The notes under the pieces were generated by a model. That model was not told the origin of the DNA, did not search any database, and saw only the letters and a list, made by a program, of their open reading frames with translations. A program made the position numbers and the translations under genes. Below are positions 35,001 through 43,221 of a DNA stretch of 64,000 bases, in pieces. Where the stretch lies: positions 1 through 64,000 of the forward strand of contig NZ_QVMT01000001.1 in the NCBI RefSeq assembly GCF_003418935.1, given 5' to 3'. This stretch comes from Emticicia sp. C21. GTDB lineage: Bacteria; Bacteroidota; Bacteroidia; Cytophagales; Spirosomataceae. Positions within the stretch are counted from its first letter, which is position 1, and each line of letters begins with the position of its first letter.

Positions 35001-35880
35001 AAGTAAAACCAAAAATTTTCAATACCGCAGCCTAAGCAAAGACGGTACCTACAAATGGTTAGAAGCCTGTTGCCAGAACCTTTTACACGAACCTACTGTT
35101 GGCGCTATTGTTATCAATTACAGAGACATTACCGAACGGAAGAATCAGGAGATGGAACGCGAACAGTTAATAAAAACGCTCCATCAAAACAATAACGACT
35201 TACGGAATTTCTCGTATATCACCTCTCATAACCTGAAAGCACCATTATCAAACCTGATGGGTTTTATTGATTTATTAGAGGATATGCCCATTAAAGACCC
35301 AACTTTAAAAACGATGATTGATGGTTTTAAGGCATCAACTATTCAGCTGAATAATACAGTTAATGATCTGGTGAAAATTCTGATTATCAGAGACAGTGAT
35401 TCTATTGAGCAAAAAGAGATTTTCTTCGGTCAGATATTTACGCAGGTAAAAGGTCAGTTGAAGAATTTAATTGAAGAGGTAGCACCTGAAATTAAAGTAA
35501 ATTTTTCAGAAGCCCCTACAATAATTTTTAATGAAACCTATCTCGAAAGTATTTTTATGAATCTGTTAACCAATTCTATCAAATATCGGTCGTATGACAG
35601 AAAACTTAAAATCAATATCGAGGCTCATAAGGAAAAAGACGGTATAATCATGACTTTTAGTGATAATGGCATTGGCTTTGATGTAGAAAGGCATAAGTCA
35701 AAAGTATTTGGTTTATACCAACGTTTCCACGACCGCCCAAACAGCAAAGGACTGGGTTTATATCTCATTAAATCACAAATGGAAAGCCTGGGCGGAAGCA
35801 TCGACGTAGATAGTACTGTTGATGTCGGAACAACCTTTACTCTAAGGTTTGCACTAACCTCTAAAAGTGAACACGTATAG
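32080..35880 (+). CDS. sensor histidine kinase with eight PAS domains
   Basis: A 1266-residue soluble kinase. Eight PAS units begin near residues 40, 154, 280, 405, 530, 660, 780 and 910; most carry the V-E-N-x-x-D-x-I and G-x-x-x-x-V/S-P-A-x-x-x-x-x-G-Y signatures, and several end in the PAC-type NYRDVSRRK / ARDVSDKKK form. Units 3 and 4 are closely related and look like a recent internal duplication. The phosphoacceptor box is YITSHNLKAPLSN (H1050), then the HATPase domain with N box NLLTNSIKY and GLGLYLI. No membrane segment. It likely senses cytosolic redox, light or ligand signals and signals to the preceding receiver. Confidence 0.93.
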   Translation: MSNKELILENRFSKKQQAKNLHWQEKPLDSKDLLLHYTEESFVVVDADLKIVNFNNKFKEKYTYYLGKEIIKGQNILNYAPPKRIEIARNIYQQVLKGETLEVEVAIPAPDNTFYSTLNKYKPVYDNHKHIIGVFVSCFDVTPTRKAQLETRQSEDKYRAIVENSIDAFFFSNYDGSVIDVNGAAVEIFGYSLEEFKQLNRTHIIDHSDNRFINHLAEREKTGKMKGEAIGIRKNGEHFPIEFSSIFYTDINNAIKVGTFISDISARKNAEKKVELNERRFRALVENATDIIILSDIEGIIQYVSPAFERITGFSLDEVLSDQNLVKSRIHPEYLAEVKKTLTESLNRPNVPLSILMQFQHKNGNYIWLEGVITNQLNDENVSAIVSNYRDVSRRKTAEAKAVKSEKRFQALVENLADIIVLSNSEGYIQYVSPAFEKLTGYHPSEVIGKRNMIFMHPQQAEETVEITKRLLETPGLSIPRLNRIVHKNGSFIWVEGCVTNLLHDENVNAIVSNYHDITERLQAAEELKQSETNLKTIFENTSEAFLLIDRHGKVKAFNSNARAFAFLNTANEIAIGKDVLNFIEDDRKEAIVTLFEKVFSGESIQFDRLYEKENGKVWIDFSIRPVEEEGKVTGICVTGRDVTARKLAVEELRKRELRFRSILENSHDMLFLFDIEGKIEFLSPAIEKAFGYTNGEDEIHNILDSIHPDDLEHTITQLKHVFQIPELPVSITFRKKNKDGKYIWLEGTLTNMLHVPDIKVIVANFKDVTERKRFEEEQAMFVSIVNSSEDAIFSQALDNKIVTWNKGAAKLFGYTSEEAIGNNCSIIIPSNRLHEEEEIFDKINQGISVEHFETQRRKKTGELIYISLTVSPIRDSKGNITGASKIARDVSDKKKAEDAIRNNEKRFRSLLQNSNDGLSLMSIDGVMLEISPAGKRITGYDDNEMIGQARYDLIHPDDLENVSQAFIDVIEDPSKTKNFQYRSLSKDGTYKWLEACCQNLLHEPTVGAIVINYRDITERKNQEMEREQLIKTLHQNNNDLRNFSYITSHNLKAPLSNLMGFIDLLEDMPIKDPTLKTMIDGFKASTIQLNNTVNDLVKILIIRDSDSIEQKEIFFGQIFTQVKGQLKNLIEEVAPEIKVNFSEAPTIIFNETYLESIFMNLLTNSIKYRSYDRKLKINIEAHKEKDGIIMTFSDNGIGFDVERHKSKVFGLYQRFHDRPNSKGLGLYLIKSQMESLGGSIDVDSTVDVGTTFTLRFALTSKSEHV

Positions 35881-35908
35881 AAACCTCACCAAAGATTGGG
35901 GTTTTTTT
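35881..35908 (+). terminator. terminator of the multi-PAS kinase gene
   Basis: AAACC and GGTTT pair around an inner TCA/TTG region, followed by six T residues, directly after the stop codon. Confidence 0.75.
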
Positions 35909-36159
35909 CCGGTGGTATTGGAAAAGTAGAAAGGAGAATGGAACAAGGAAAGTTGATTATCCAAAAAATAAATAAGACCTTCTCTATTCGCCCTGCCTCA
36001 ACCCCTATGCGCTCCTCTTCCTCTACCCTATCCGCTAATTCATCATGCACTAATACATCATTTATCTTCACACGGGTTGCTCCATGAATGCTGCATTCAT
36101 TTTTTTTTCTTATTTTACTCCCTAATCAATTGTGCCTATTATTAATAAAATTATCCCCT

Positions 36160-39100
36160 ATGATGAAAGAAAAACTTTCCTTTACCCTATTCCTGATTTT
36201 GCTGTGTACCACTTTGTCCTTTGGCAAAATCTCTTTAGAAAAACTGCAGGTTGATTACCAGACCAATCCATTAGGCATTGATATCACCACTCCTCATTTC
36301 AGTTGGCAAATGAAAGCCTTAGATGCCAGAAGAGGATATGTACAAATTGCCTATCAAATTGTAGTAACTGATGACAAAAACCAAAAAGTCTGGGATTCAA
36401 AGAAAGTAAGTAGTGACATTTCGCATGGCATTGCTTATGAGGGCATGCCCCTACAAGCTACTACCCATTATACCTGGAAACTTACTGTATGGGATAATTT
36501 CAATGAAGTAGTTTCCAAGACTGCCTGGTTCGAAACCGGGCTCATGAATACTGATATATCGGCATGGAATGGCGCGCAATGGATTGGCGGCAGTTCCGAA
36601 GACTTAGTTTTGAATGCACATGCACTTTCAGTATTTAAGTTTGAATTTGGTATTCAGTTGGATAAAAGCACCAACAGCACCAAAGCTGCCTTTGTATTTG
36701 GTGGTAATGACGCCCGTTTGATGGACAAAGATCTGAATTTAATGGGCGTTGAAACACGGAAAGGCGAAAATTATATTACACTTGAATTAGATATCTCGGG
36801 TGTATCTGACTCCCCAAATGACTTGGCTAAACTCAATATCTATCGGGTTGGATATGATAAAACTGATACTAAGGGCAAGCCATTTAAAAGCCTGGATATT
36901 CCGCAGACTGTTATCAATCAGGCTAATAAATATGATAAACATACTATTGTGGCAGAATGTAACTTTGGCTTATTCGATTTTTACGTTAATGGTAAAAATA
37001 AAATTACAGAAAAGACCACAGAAGCGCCCTCTCCATTCGGAAACAATGGTATTAACCTGAATCCTGTTGGAAAAGGAAACAACTACATCAGTTTCCCGAT
37101 GCTGGCTGATATTGGTTTTCAGACTAATGCTAATCAGACTGCCTATTTTTCGGGTTTAATTATCCGAAATTATCGTTTGCCATCTAACCCTCTCTTCTCC
37201 GAAAATCTTCATGCGCAGCCTTATAAGGGTATTTTTAATAATGAAAAGCTAACTATTGCTAATAATGCCTATAAAGTAAGTGGTAACGCCTTGATATTAG
37301 CTGACCCAAGCCGTAATGCAGCTCCGATGTTGCGGAGTACTTTCGCCACAACAAATAAAACTATTCGTGGTGCAAGGTTATATGTAACCGCCAGAGGTAT
37401 TTATGAAATGTATATCAATGGCAAGCGCATCAGTAACGATTACTTTAATCCGGGGCTTACACAGTATAACAAGCATCAGATGTATCAGACATATGATGTC
37501 ACTAAAGATATACAACAAGGAAAACCTAATGGTATTGGCGCATGGTTGAGTGAAGGTTGGTGGTCGGGCAATATTACTTATTCGGGTGAAAACTGGAATT
37601 ACTTTGGCGACCGTCAATCACTTTTGTGTAAGCTGGTAATCAGCTATACCGATGGTAGCAAACAAACCATAACTTCTAATACCAAAGACTGGAAATTATT
37701 TACTGATGGTCCTATTCGCTATGGTAGTTTTTTTCAGGGAGAGTTTTATGACGCAAACAAAGAACAGGCTGTTAGAGGCTGGTCAACTGCCATTTATAAT
37801 GATAAGAACTGGAATAAGGTTACAGAAGTACCCTTGGAAGGCACCGCTTATATTGACCAAAAACCAGACCCAAGTGGTAGAAGAACTCAGGTAGAGTACA
37901 GTAATCTGAAAATTGTAGGGCAAATGGGTGAAAACCCAAGTATCGTGATGACACTCACAGCCAAATCGGTTGAAGAAGTACGCCCGAAAGTTTTTGTTTA
38001 TGATATGGGACAGAACATGGTGGGCTTTCCACAAATAAAAATCAAGAATGGTAAAAAAGGGCAGGTAATTACGCTACGCTATGCCGAAGTAAAATATCCC
38101 AAACTACCTGATTATAAGGGCAATGAGGGCATGATTATGATGGAAAATATCAGAGCTGCCTTGACTACAGATACTTATACACTGAAAGGTGGCGATGAAA
38201 CAATACAGCCACGCTTTACTTTTCATGGTTACCGTTATATTGAAATCACTGGTATTGCCAGCGCTGTTCCAATCTATGAAGTTAGGGGAATGGTAGTGAG
38301 TTCTATTACCGGAATTTCATCATCATACACTACCTCCAATGATTTGGTGAATAAATTATGGCAGAATATCACCTGGTCGTTAAGAAGTAACTTCTTGTCG
38401 ATTCCGACTGATACGCCTGCGCGTAATGAACGTATGGGTTGGTCTGGAGATATTTCGGTGTTTTCTAGAAGTGCAACCTATTTAGCCGATGCAGATTTGT
38501 TTTTAAGAAGACATATGTTAGGAATGAGGGATATTCAACCAGAGATTGGTCGGTTTACTGATGTAGCACCCGTTGGTGGTGGTTTTGGAGGCACGCTTTG
38601 GGGTAGCGCAGGTATTGTAGTTCCGTGGGAAACGTATCAGCAATATGGAGATATTGTAATTCTGGAAGAAAATTATGAAGCTATGAAACGCTATATGGCA
38701 TTCCTGAAAACCAAAGTAAATGAACAAGGCATTCTGAACGAAGGCCCATTAGGTGACTGGTTGAGCCCAGAGGGTAATAAAAACGACAATACACTTTTCT
38801 GGATGGCTTACTATGCGTATGATATAGAGATAATGGCAAAAACAGCCAAACTTTTAGGCAAAATTAGCGATGTTGAAGAATTTATGGTTCAGCATAATAG
38901 AGTTAAGGAAAATTTCAACAATATATACATTGATAAAACAACACATAAAACCATCAAATCAGGCATAAAAACCGGTTTTATGGGGCCACCGAATGAGCGC
39001 AATGCAAATCAACTATCCGATAAAGGACAAGTGATTGATACGCAAGGTTCGTATGCTATTCCTTTGGCATTAGGCGTTTTTAATGAAGCTAATAAAGCTG

Positions 39101-39768
39101 ATGCAATCAAAAATCTGAATGAAAGCATTGCAAGACCAAACAAAGATGATAGTGGCGTGGAACGTCCCTCCTATTCGCTCATGACTGGATTTATTGGTAC
39201 TGCTTCTATCATGCAGGCACTTTCCGACAATGGCCATAATGCAACCGCCTATCGATTGGTTCAACAGCAAAGTTATCCATCGTGGTTATATTCGGTTGTC
39301 AATGGCGCTACTTCTATCTGGGAGCGTTTGAATTCTTATACTGTTGAAAATGGATTTGGAGGTAACAATAGTATGAACTCATTCAACCATTATTCATTTG
39401 GATCAGTAGCAGCCTGGATGTATAATTACTCTTTGGGTATCCAGCGCAGTCCGGAGGTTGCAGGTTTCAAACAGTTTGTATTAAAACCAACTCCTGACCC
39501 TGACAAAAAAATGACCTGGGCTAAGGGCTATTATGACAGTATTTATGGAAGAATCAATAGTGAATGGAAATATGAAATCGGTAAGTGGATTTATAAAACT
39601 ACGATACCTCCAAATACTACAGCTACACTTTATTTACCAGCCAAGGCCTTAGCTCAAATCAGTGAAAGTGGTAAAGCGCTTACACAAAATAATGGAACAA
39701 GTTACGAAAATGGCGAAGCGAGAATTACTCTTAAGAGCGGTAGCTACGTATTTGAGATAAAAGAGTAA
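36160..39768 (+). CDS. secreted alpha-L-rhamnosidase (GH78)
   Basis: Hydrolyses terminal alpha-L-rhamnose from plant or microbial glycans outside the cytoplasm. The start is placed at ATG 36160 (or 36163), since MMKEKLSFTLFLILLCTTLSFG is a proper signal peptide; a longer frame from 36088 is less likely. The N-terminal part holds fibronectin-like and concanavalin-like beta domains. The (alpha/alpha)6 barrel follows, with TDTPARNERMGWSGD as the version here of the family motif containing the catalytic acid, and ending TIPPNTTATLYLPA. Length about 1202 residues fits large GH78 enzymes. No TonB receptor lies beside it, so it is not in a typical PUL. Confidence 0.92.
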   Translation: MMKEKLSFTLFLILLCTTLSFGKISLEKLQVDYQTNPLGIDITTPHFSWQMKALDARRGYVQIAYQIVVTDDKNQKVWDSKKVSSDISHGIAYEGMPLQATTHYTWKLTVWDNFNEVVSKTAWFETGLMNTDISAWNGAQWIGGSSEDLVLNAHALSVFKFEFGIQLDKSTNSTKAAFVFGGNDARLMDKDLNLMGVETRKGENYITLELDISGVSDSPNDLAKLNIYRVGYDKTDTKGKPFKSLDIPQTVINQANKYDKHTIVAECNFGLFDFYVNGKNKITEKTTEAPSPFGNNGINLNPVGKGNNYISFPMLADIGFQTNANQTAYFSGLIIRNYRLPSNPLFSENLHAQPYKGIFNNEKLTIANNAYKVSGNALILADPSRNAAPMLRSTFATTNKTIRGARLYVTARGIYEMYINGKRISNDYFNPGLTQYNKHQMYQTYDVTKDIQQGKPNGIGAWLSEGWWSGNITYSGENWNYFGDRQSLLCKLVISYTDGSKQTITSNTKDWKLFTDGPIRYGSFFQGEFYDANKEQAVRGWSTAIYNDKNWNKVTEVPLEGTAYIDQKPDPSGRRTQVEYSNLKIVGQMGENPSIVMTLTAKSVEEVRPKVFVYDMGQNMVGFPQIKIKNGKKGQVITLRYAEVKYPKLPDYKGNEGMIMMENIRAALTTDTYTLKGGDETIQPRFTFHGYRYIEITGIASAVPIYEVRGMVVSSITGISSSYTTSNDLVNKLWQNITWSLRSNFLSIPTDTPARNERMGWSGDISVFSRSATYLADADLFLRRHMLGMRDIQPEIGRFTDVAPVGGGFGGTLWGSAGIVVPWETYQQYGDIVILEENYEAMKRYMAFLKTKVNEQGILNEGPLGDWLSPEGNKNDNTLFWMAYYAYDIEIMAKTAKLLGKISDVEEFMVQHNRVKENFNNIYIDKTTHKTIKSGIKTGFMGPPNERNANQLSDKGQVIDTQGSYAIPLALGVFNEANKADAIKNLNESIARPNKDDSGVERPSYSLMTGFIGTASIMQALSDNGHNATAYRLVQQQSYPSWLYSVVNGATSIWERLNSYTVENGFGGNNSMNSFNHYSFGSVAAWMYNYSLGIQRSPEVAGFKQFVLKPTPDPDKKMTWAKGYYDSIYGRINSEWKYEIGKWIYKTTIPPNTTATLYLPAKALAQISESGKALTQNNGTSYENGEARITLKSGSYVFEIKE

Positions 39769-39790
39769 AATACATTTTAAATCTTAATAA

Positions 39791-39830
39791 ATCATTCGGG
39801 ATTCTGAAAATCCCGAATGATTTTGTTTTT
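39791..39830 (+). terminator. terminator of the GH78 gene
   Basis: Arms ATCATTCGGGATT and AATCCCGAATGAT around five bases, then TTTGTTTTT. Very stable. Confidence 0.9.
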
Positions 39831-39883
39831 AAAGATATTATAATATAATTGTGCTTGATTTAACATTATAACTGCCTGCTTCG

Positions 39884-40084
39884 ATGAGAATCATACTAAC
39901 AGTTTTACAAGGAATTGCTTTTGTCTTGCTTGCATTGCAATTGCTCTGGTGGTTTATGGCTATTGGAAGTGGCCATCAAATTCCTCAAAAAACCACTAAT
40001 ATCTTTTCTATAAATGTTATAATCTTGATTGTAATAATAATAGGATTATTTTTTTGGAAAAGGAGTAGAAAATCTACTGATTAG
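39884..40084 (+). CDS. two-helix membrane micro-protein, copy 1
   Basis: A 66-residue protein with two membrane helices (about 5-28 and 42-57), a short loop (GSGHQIPQKTTN) and a basic end FFWKRSRKS. The next gene has the same layout and ends IFWKRKIR, so they are tandem paralogues. Function unknown. They lie convergent to the arylamine N-acetyltransferase. Confidence 0.5.
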   Translation: MRIILTVLQGIAFVLLALQLLWWFMAIGSGHQIPQKTTNIFSINVIILIVIIIGLFFWKRSRKSTD

Positions 40085-40123
40085 TGAATTAAGAATAGGC
40101 TTAAATTAGCCGCTAAAATCAAC

Positions 40124-40315
40124 ATGAAAATATTTCTCAATATATTAAAATGGGTAATTATTGTAGCATTGGTCATACAACTGACGCTTACCATCTCATT
40201 ATTTTCAAGTGGTTATGATATTTCTTCAGATAGAACTTTTATCGTAGTCCGAGATATCGTTGTCTTATTGGTACTACTGGGTGGAGTAATTTTCTGGAAA
40301 AGAAAAATCAGATAA
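40124..40315 (+). CDS. two-helix membrane micro-protein, copy 2
   Basis: A 63-residue protein: MKIFLNILKWVIIVALVIQL, a polar loop (SSGYDISSDRT), a second helix, and the end FWKRKIR. It repeats the layout of the preceding gene. Its stop codon TAA (40313-40315) is the first three bases of an inverted repeat, so the gene ends inside that element. Confidence 0.5.
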   Translation: MKIFLNILKWVIIVALVIQLTLTISLFSSGYDISSDRTFIVVRDIVVLLVLLGGVIFWKRKIR

Positions 40316-40399
40316 TTGTCGATTGTAGATCGGTTCGTTGCACGGTGCAGATTGTCGAATGAATGTACTAAACAATCTGCAATTGAAAATCGACAATTA
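40313..40399. repeat. 87-bp nested inverted-repeat element
   Basis: Outer arms TAATTGTCGATT (40313-40324) and AATCGACAATTA (40388-40399) match perfectly. Inner arms GCAGATTGT (40347-40355) and ACAATCTGC (40372-40380) also match perfectly. The element fills the space between two convergent genes and supplies the stop codon of one. It resembles a short palindromic mobile-type unit or a strong bidirectional 3-prime structure. Confidence 0.75.
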
Positions 40400-40401
40400 C
40401 T

Positions 40402-41196
40402 TTATAGGCTAAATTGAAACATATCTGCCAATCTTTCCTGATATTTTTTAATATCAATTCCAAATTCATCTTTCAGGCACTGCACCAAATCAACCTCGCT
40501 TTCGAAAGTAAAAAAATGTCTTCCGGTATGATTTCTTTCTAAAAACTTATTATTAAAAATGGTTTTTCTACCATTTTCTGTCGGCTTAGTACAAATCAGA
40601 TTTTTTACAAAATGAGAGTCCTCCGACGTTTGTTTTAATTCGCATTGTGGTTCAAATTTTTCAATCGGAGCATCAGACAGGTTAAACACATACCTTTCTT
40701 TAAAGTTCGCTCCGGTGCTTGACATAGACAAACTATATGTATCTTCACTTACCTGTTTAATCAAAAAATAATTTGCTCCGTCGAACTGTACTACATCAGG
40801 CTTAATTTCAATTGGATTGATGAATAAATCTCCATACCCCACATCCAGCAGCCAATCAGACTCCAGTCTTACTCTTATAGCCATATGATCATATTGAGGG
40901 CCGGGCTGATTATCATTCACAATCTGCGCAGAAATAATACTGGCCTCATAACCTAATTGATTCAGTAACCAATTGAATAAAGTATTCAGTTCGTAGCAAA
41001 ATCCTCCACGAAAGTAATTGACCACCTTTTTATAAATAGACTCCACATTCAAAGATATAGGCATACCTAAATGAATATCCAGGCACTCAAACGGAACGCT
41101 ATATACGTGCAACTGGTGAAGTTTAAAAAGGTTTGTTAAGCTTAGCTGATGGAAATCAGGATAGCTGATACGAGCTAAATAGCTGTCGATGCGCAT
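40402..41196 (-). CDS. nat: arylamine N-acetyltransferase
   Basis: Transfers acetyl from acetyl-CoA to arylamines or related substrates in the cytoplasm. It has 264 residues, the normal length. The catalytic triad is visible: C67 in YFRGGFCYELN, H104 in YDHMAIRV and D118 in WLLDVGYGD. The R-G-G-F-C-Y-E-L-N block is diagnostic. It stands alone and its 3-prime end abuts the nested inverted repeat. Confidence 0.95.
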   Translation of the reverse strand: MRIDSYLARISYPDFHQLSLTNLFKLHQLHVYSVPFECLDIHLGMPISLNVESIYKKVVNYFRGGFCYELNTLFNWLLNQLGYEASIISAQIVNDNQPGPQYDHMAIRVRLESDWLLDVGYGDLFINPIEIKPDVVQFDGANYFLIKQVSEDTYSLSMSSTGANFKERYVFNLSDAPIEKFEPQCELKQTSEDSHFVKNLICTKPTENGRKTIFNNKFLERNHTGRHFFTFESEVDLVQCLKDEFGIDIKKYQERLADMFQFSL

Positions 41197-41427
41197 AAAG
41201 TGTGAATTTATGGTAATAAGTTAAGTTTGTTGTTAAAGTGCGACTGCCACAGCACTATTGACTAAGCATTGATGGATTAAATAACCATTATTTTTAGTAA
41301 ATAGTTTATAGCAAGTACATTAATAAAGACGAAATTATGCCTAATAACGCTGTTGTTAAATTCTGCTGGTATAAAATTTTAGACGAATAGATTAAAAGAA
41401 TATTCTGACTACTAAATAATTGGATTG

Positions 41428-41799
41428 ATGACATTTAAACTCTCTTCGTCTGGAATATTGGCGTGTGTAGTGGGCCTCTTTGTGCTCCTGTTATTAGGAA
41501 CGCTGGTCTACTCGATCAAATTTACAAATAACAAGTACCATGAGTACAAGCTGGGAATGATTATGAATAGCCCATACGAGAGCTCTGCAAAAATTACCGA
41601 CAAATATGCTATGGGAGGCGGTTTTGAAATTGAATATCAGTTTAGAGGCAAATCATATGGCGAAGTTATGAAAGTAAAAAAAGAAGTATATAATCAGTAT
41701 AAAACTGGCGAAAGCATTCCTATTACCCTATCCAGGATTAATCCATCTTTAGTAAGCCTAACCAGTGAGTTTAATGCTTTTAAAAAAGCAAATCCCTGA
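41428..41799 (+). CDS. single-pass membrane protein with small extracytoplasmic domain
   Basis: A 123-residue protein starting at ATG 41428 (a TTG codon just before it is not preferred). One membrane helix (about 10-32), then a beta-rich domain with a GGGFEIEYQFRGKSYGE stretch and SIPITLSRINPSLVSL, the layout of DUF3592-like proteins. Function unknown. It lies divergent from the arylamine N-acetyltransferase. Confidence 0.55.
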   Translation: MTFKLSSSGILACVVGLFVLLLLGTLVYSIKFTNNKYHEYKLGMIMNSPYESSAKITDKYAMGGGFEIEYQFRGKSYGEVMKVKKEVYNQYKTGESIPITLSRINPSLVSLTSEFNAFKKANP

Positions 41800-41963
41800 T
41801 AATGCAACAGACTGTTCTTAAATCAAAATCTTCATATCAATGCACTTGTGAAAAAATTCTCGTTCATATTGCTCTTGACTCCGAATTGAACAAACTTGAT
41901 ATTGCTTTGAACACCTGATATAAACATCATTTTCATTTATTTGCTGCAAAAAATCAAGCAAAT

Positions 41964-43127
41964 ATGAAAAAGTTATTGATTATTCTTCTATGTACTAGCA
42001 ATGTGGTTTTTGCCCAAAAGACCAAAACCAAAACACAAAATCATACTTCGGCTCCGGTTGATTATACTATTAAGCTTATTCCGGAAAAATGGGAGTTTAA
42101 AGAAAATAAAGTTGAGTTTTTCGATAAAAATGGTACGAAAGTCATGCGCATTAAACAAGGCAATCAGGGAGCAGTTTTGCTAAAGGATATGACATTTAAA
42201 AATGGTATTATCGAGTTTGATTTTGAGCCTGCTTCGCCAATGACTTTGGGGTCATCGCCAACAGTATATTTCAGAGGAAATCTACAAAAAAATGATACCG
42301 AGATTTTTTATATAAGAGCCCGGCCAAATAAACCTACTGCTAATGACGGTATTCAATATTGCCCTATTTTAGGTGGGGTAAATATGTGGGATATTTACCC
42401 TGAATATCAGGCTCCGGCATTCTTTGAAGCTGATAAAGTCAATCATTTGAAAATGGTAGTTTCTGGCCAGCAAATGCGTGTGTATGTAAATGACATGAAT
42501 CGTCCGGCATTACAAATTCTAAAGCTAGAGGGTAATTCTACAGAGGGAATGATAGCTTTGGATGGCGGAATGGTAGTATCTAATATGCAGATAAAGCCTA
42601 ATATGACAGATGATTTATCAGGTATTGCAGGTCCTGATTTAACTGACCATGATGCGCAATATCTGCGAAACTGGTCTTTGACAAAACCAACAAACTTACC
42701 AGCAGGTAATGAAGTTACTCCTGCAAATCTACCTAAACCAGAAGCATTTACAGAAACTATTGAAGCCGAGCGAAAAGGAATGATTAACCTTACCAGAAAG
42801 TTCGGCGGTAATAATACCCGAAAAGTAGTATGGTTAAAAGCTAAAATAAAAGCTACTGAAAATCAGAAGAATGTCATGCAATTAGGTTTTAGTGATGATG
42901 TATGGATATTTTTGAATAACCAAATGGTGTATTTAGATAAGAATACTTATTTGCAACCACCTATGCGCAAATATCCGGAGGGCCGCATTTCAATCCAGAA
43001 TGCCAAAGTAAATCTTAATCTAAAGCAAGGAGAAAATGAACTACTGATTGCCGTTGCCAATGATTTTTATGGCTGGGGAATTATTGCAAGATTAGAAACT
43101 ATAGAGGGAATTGAATTTGTGAAGTGA
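41964..43127 (+). CDS. secreted concanavalin/LamG-like protein
   Basis: A 387-residue protein with a signal peptide (cut after VVFAQ). Residues 35-210 resemble the jelly-roll of LamG or DUF1080 3-keto-disaccharide hydrolase-like domains (FKNGIIEFDFEP, VYFRGNLQ, NHLKMVVSGQQMRVYVND). Residues 270-385 are a second beta domain (KVVWLKAKIKATENQKNVMQLGFSDDVWIFLNNQMVY) that looks like a carbohydrate-binding module. A glycan-binding or hydrolase role is likely. It stands alone. Confidence 0.65.
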   Translation: MKKLLIILLCTSNVVFAQKTKTKTQNHTSAPVDYTIKLIPEKWEFKENKVEFFDKNGTKVMRIKQGNQGAVLLKDMTFKNGIIEFDFEPASPMTLGSSPTVYFRGNLQKNDTEIFYIRARPNKPTANDGIQYCPILGGVNMWDIYPEYQAPAFFEADKVNHLKMVVSGQQMRVYVNDMNRPALQILKLEGNSTEGMIALDGGMVVSNMQIKPNMTDDLSGIAGPDLTDHDAQYLRNWSLTKPTNLPAGNEVTPANLPKPEAFTETIEAERKGMINLTRKFGGNNTRKVVWLKAKIKATENQKNVMQLGFSDDVWIFLNNQMVYLDKNTYLQPPMRKYPEGRISIQNAKVNLNLKQGENELLIAVANDFYGWGIIARLETIEGIEFVK

Positions 43128-43221
43128 TTTTACTTAACTCAGCAAATACTAAAAATATAGTGTTTTGTAAAAAGCAAAGCTGCCATGAAACAGCTTTGCT
43201 TTCTCTATATCTTTAAATAAA

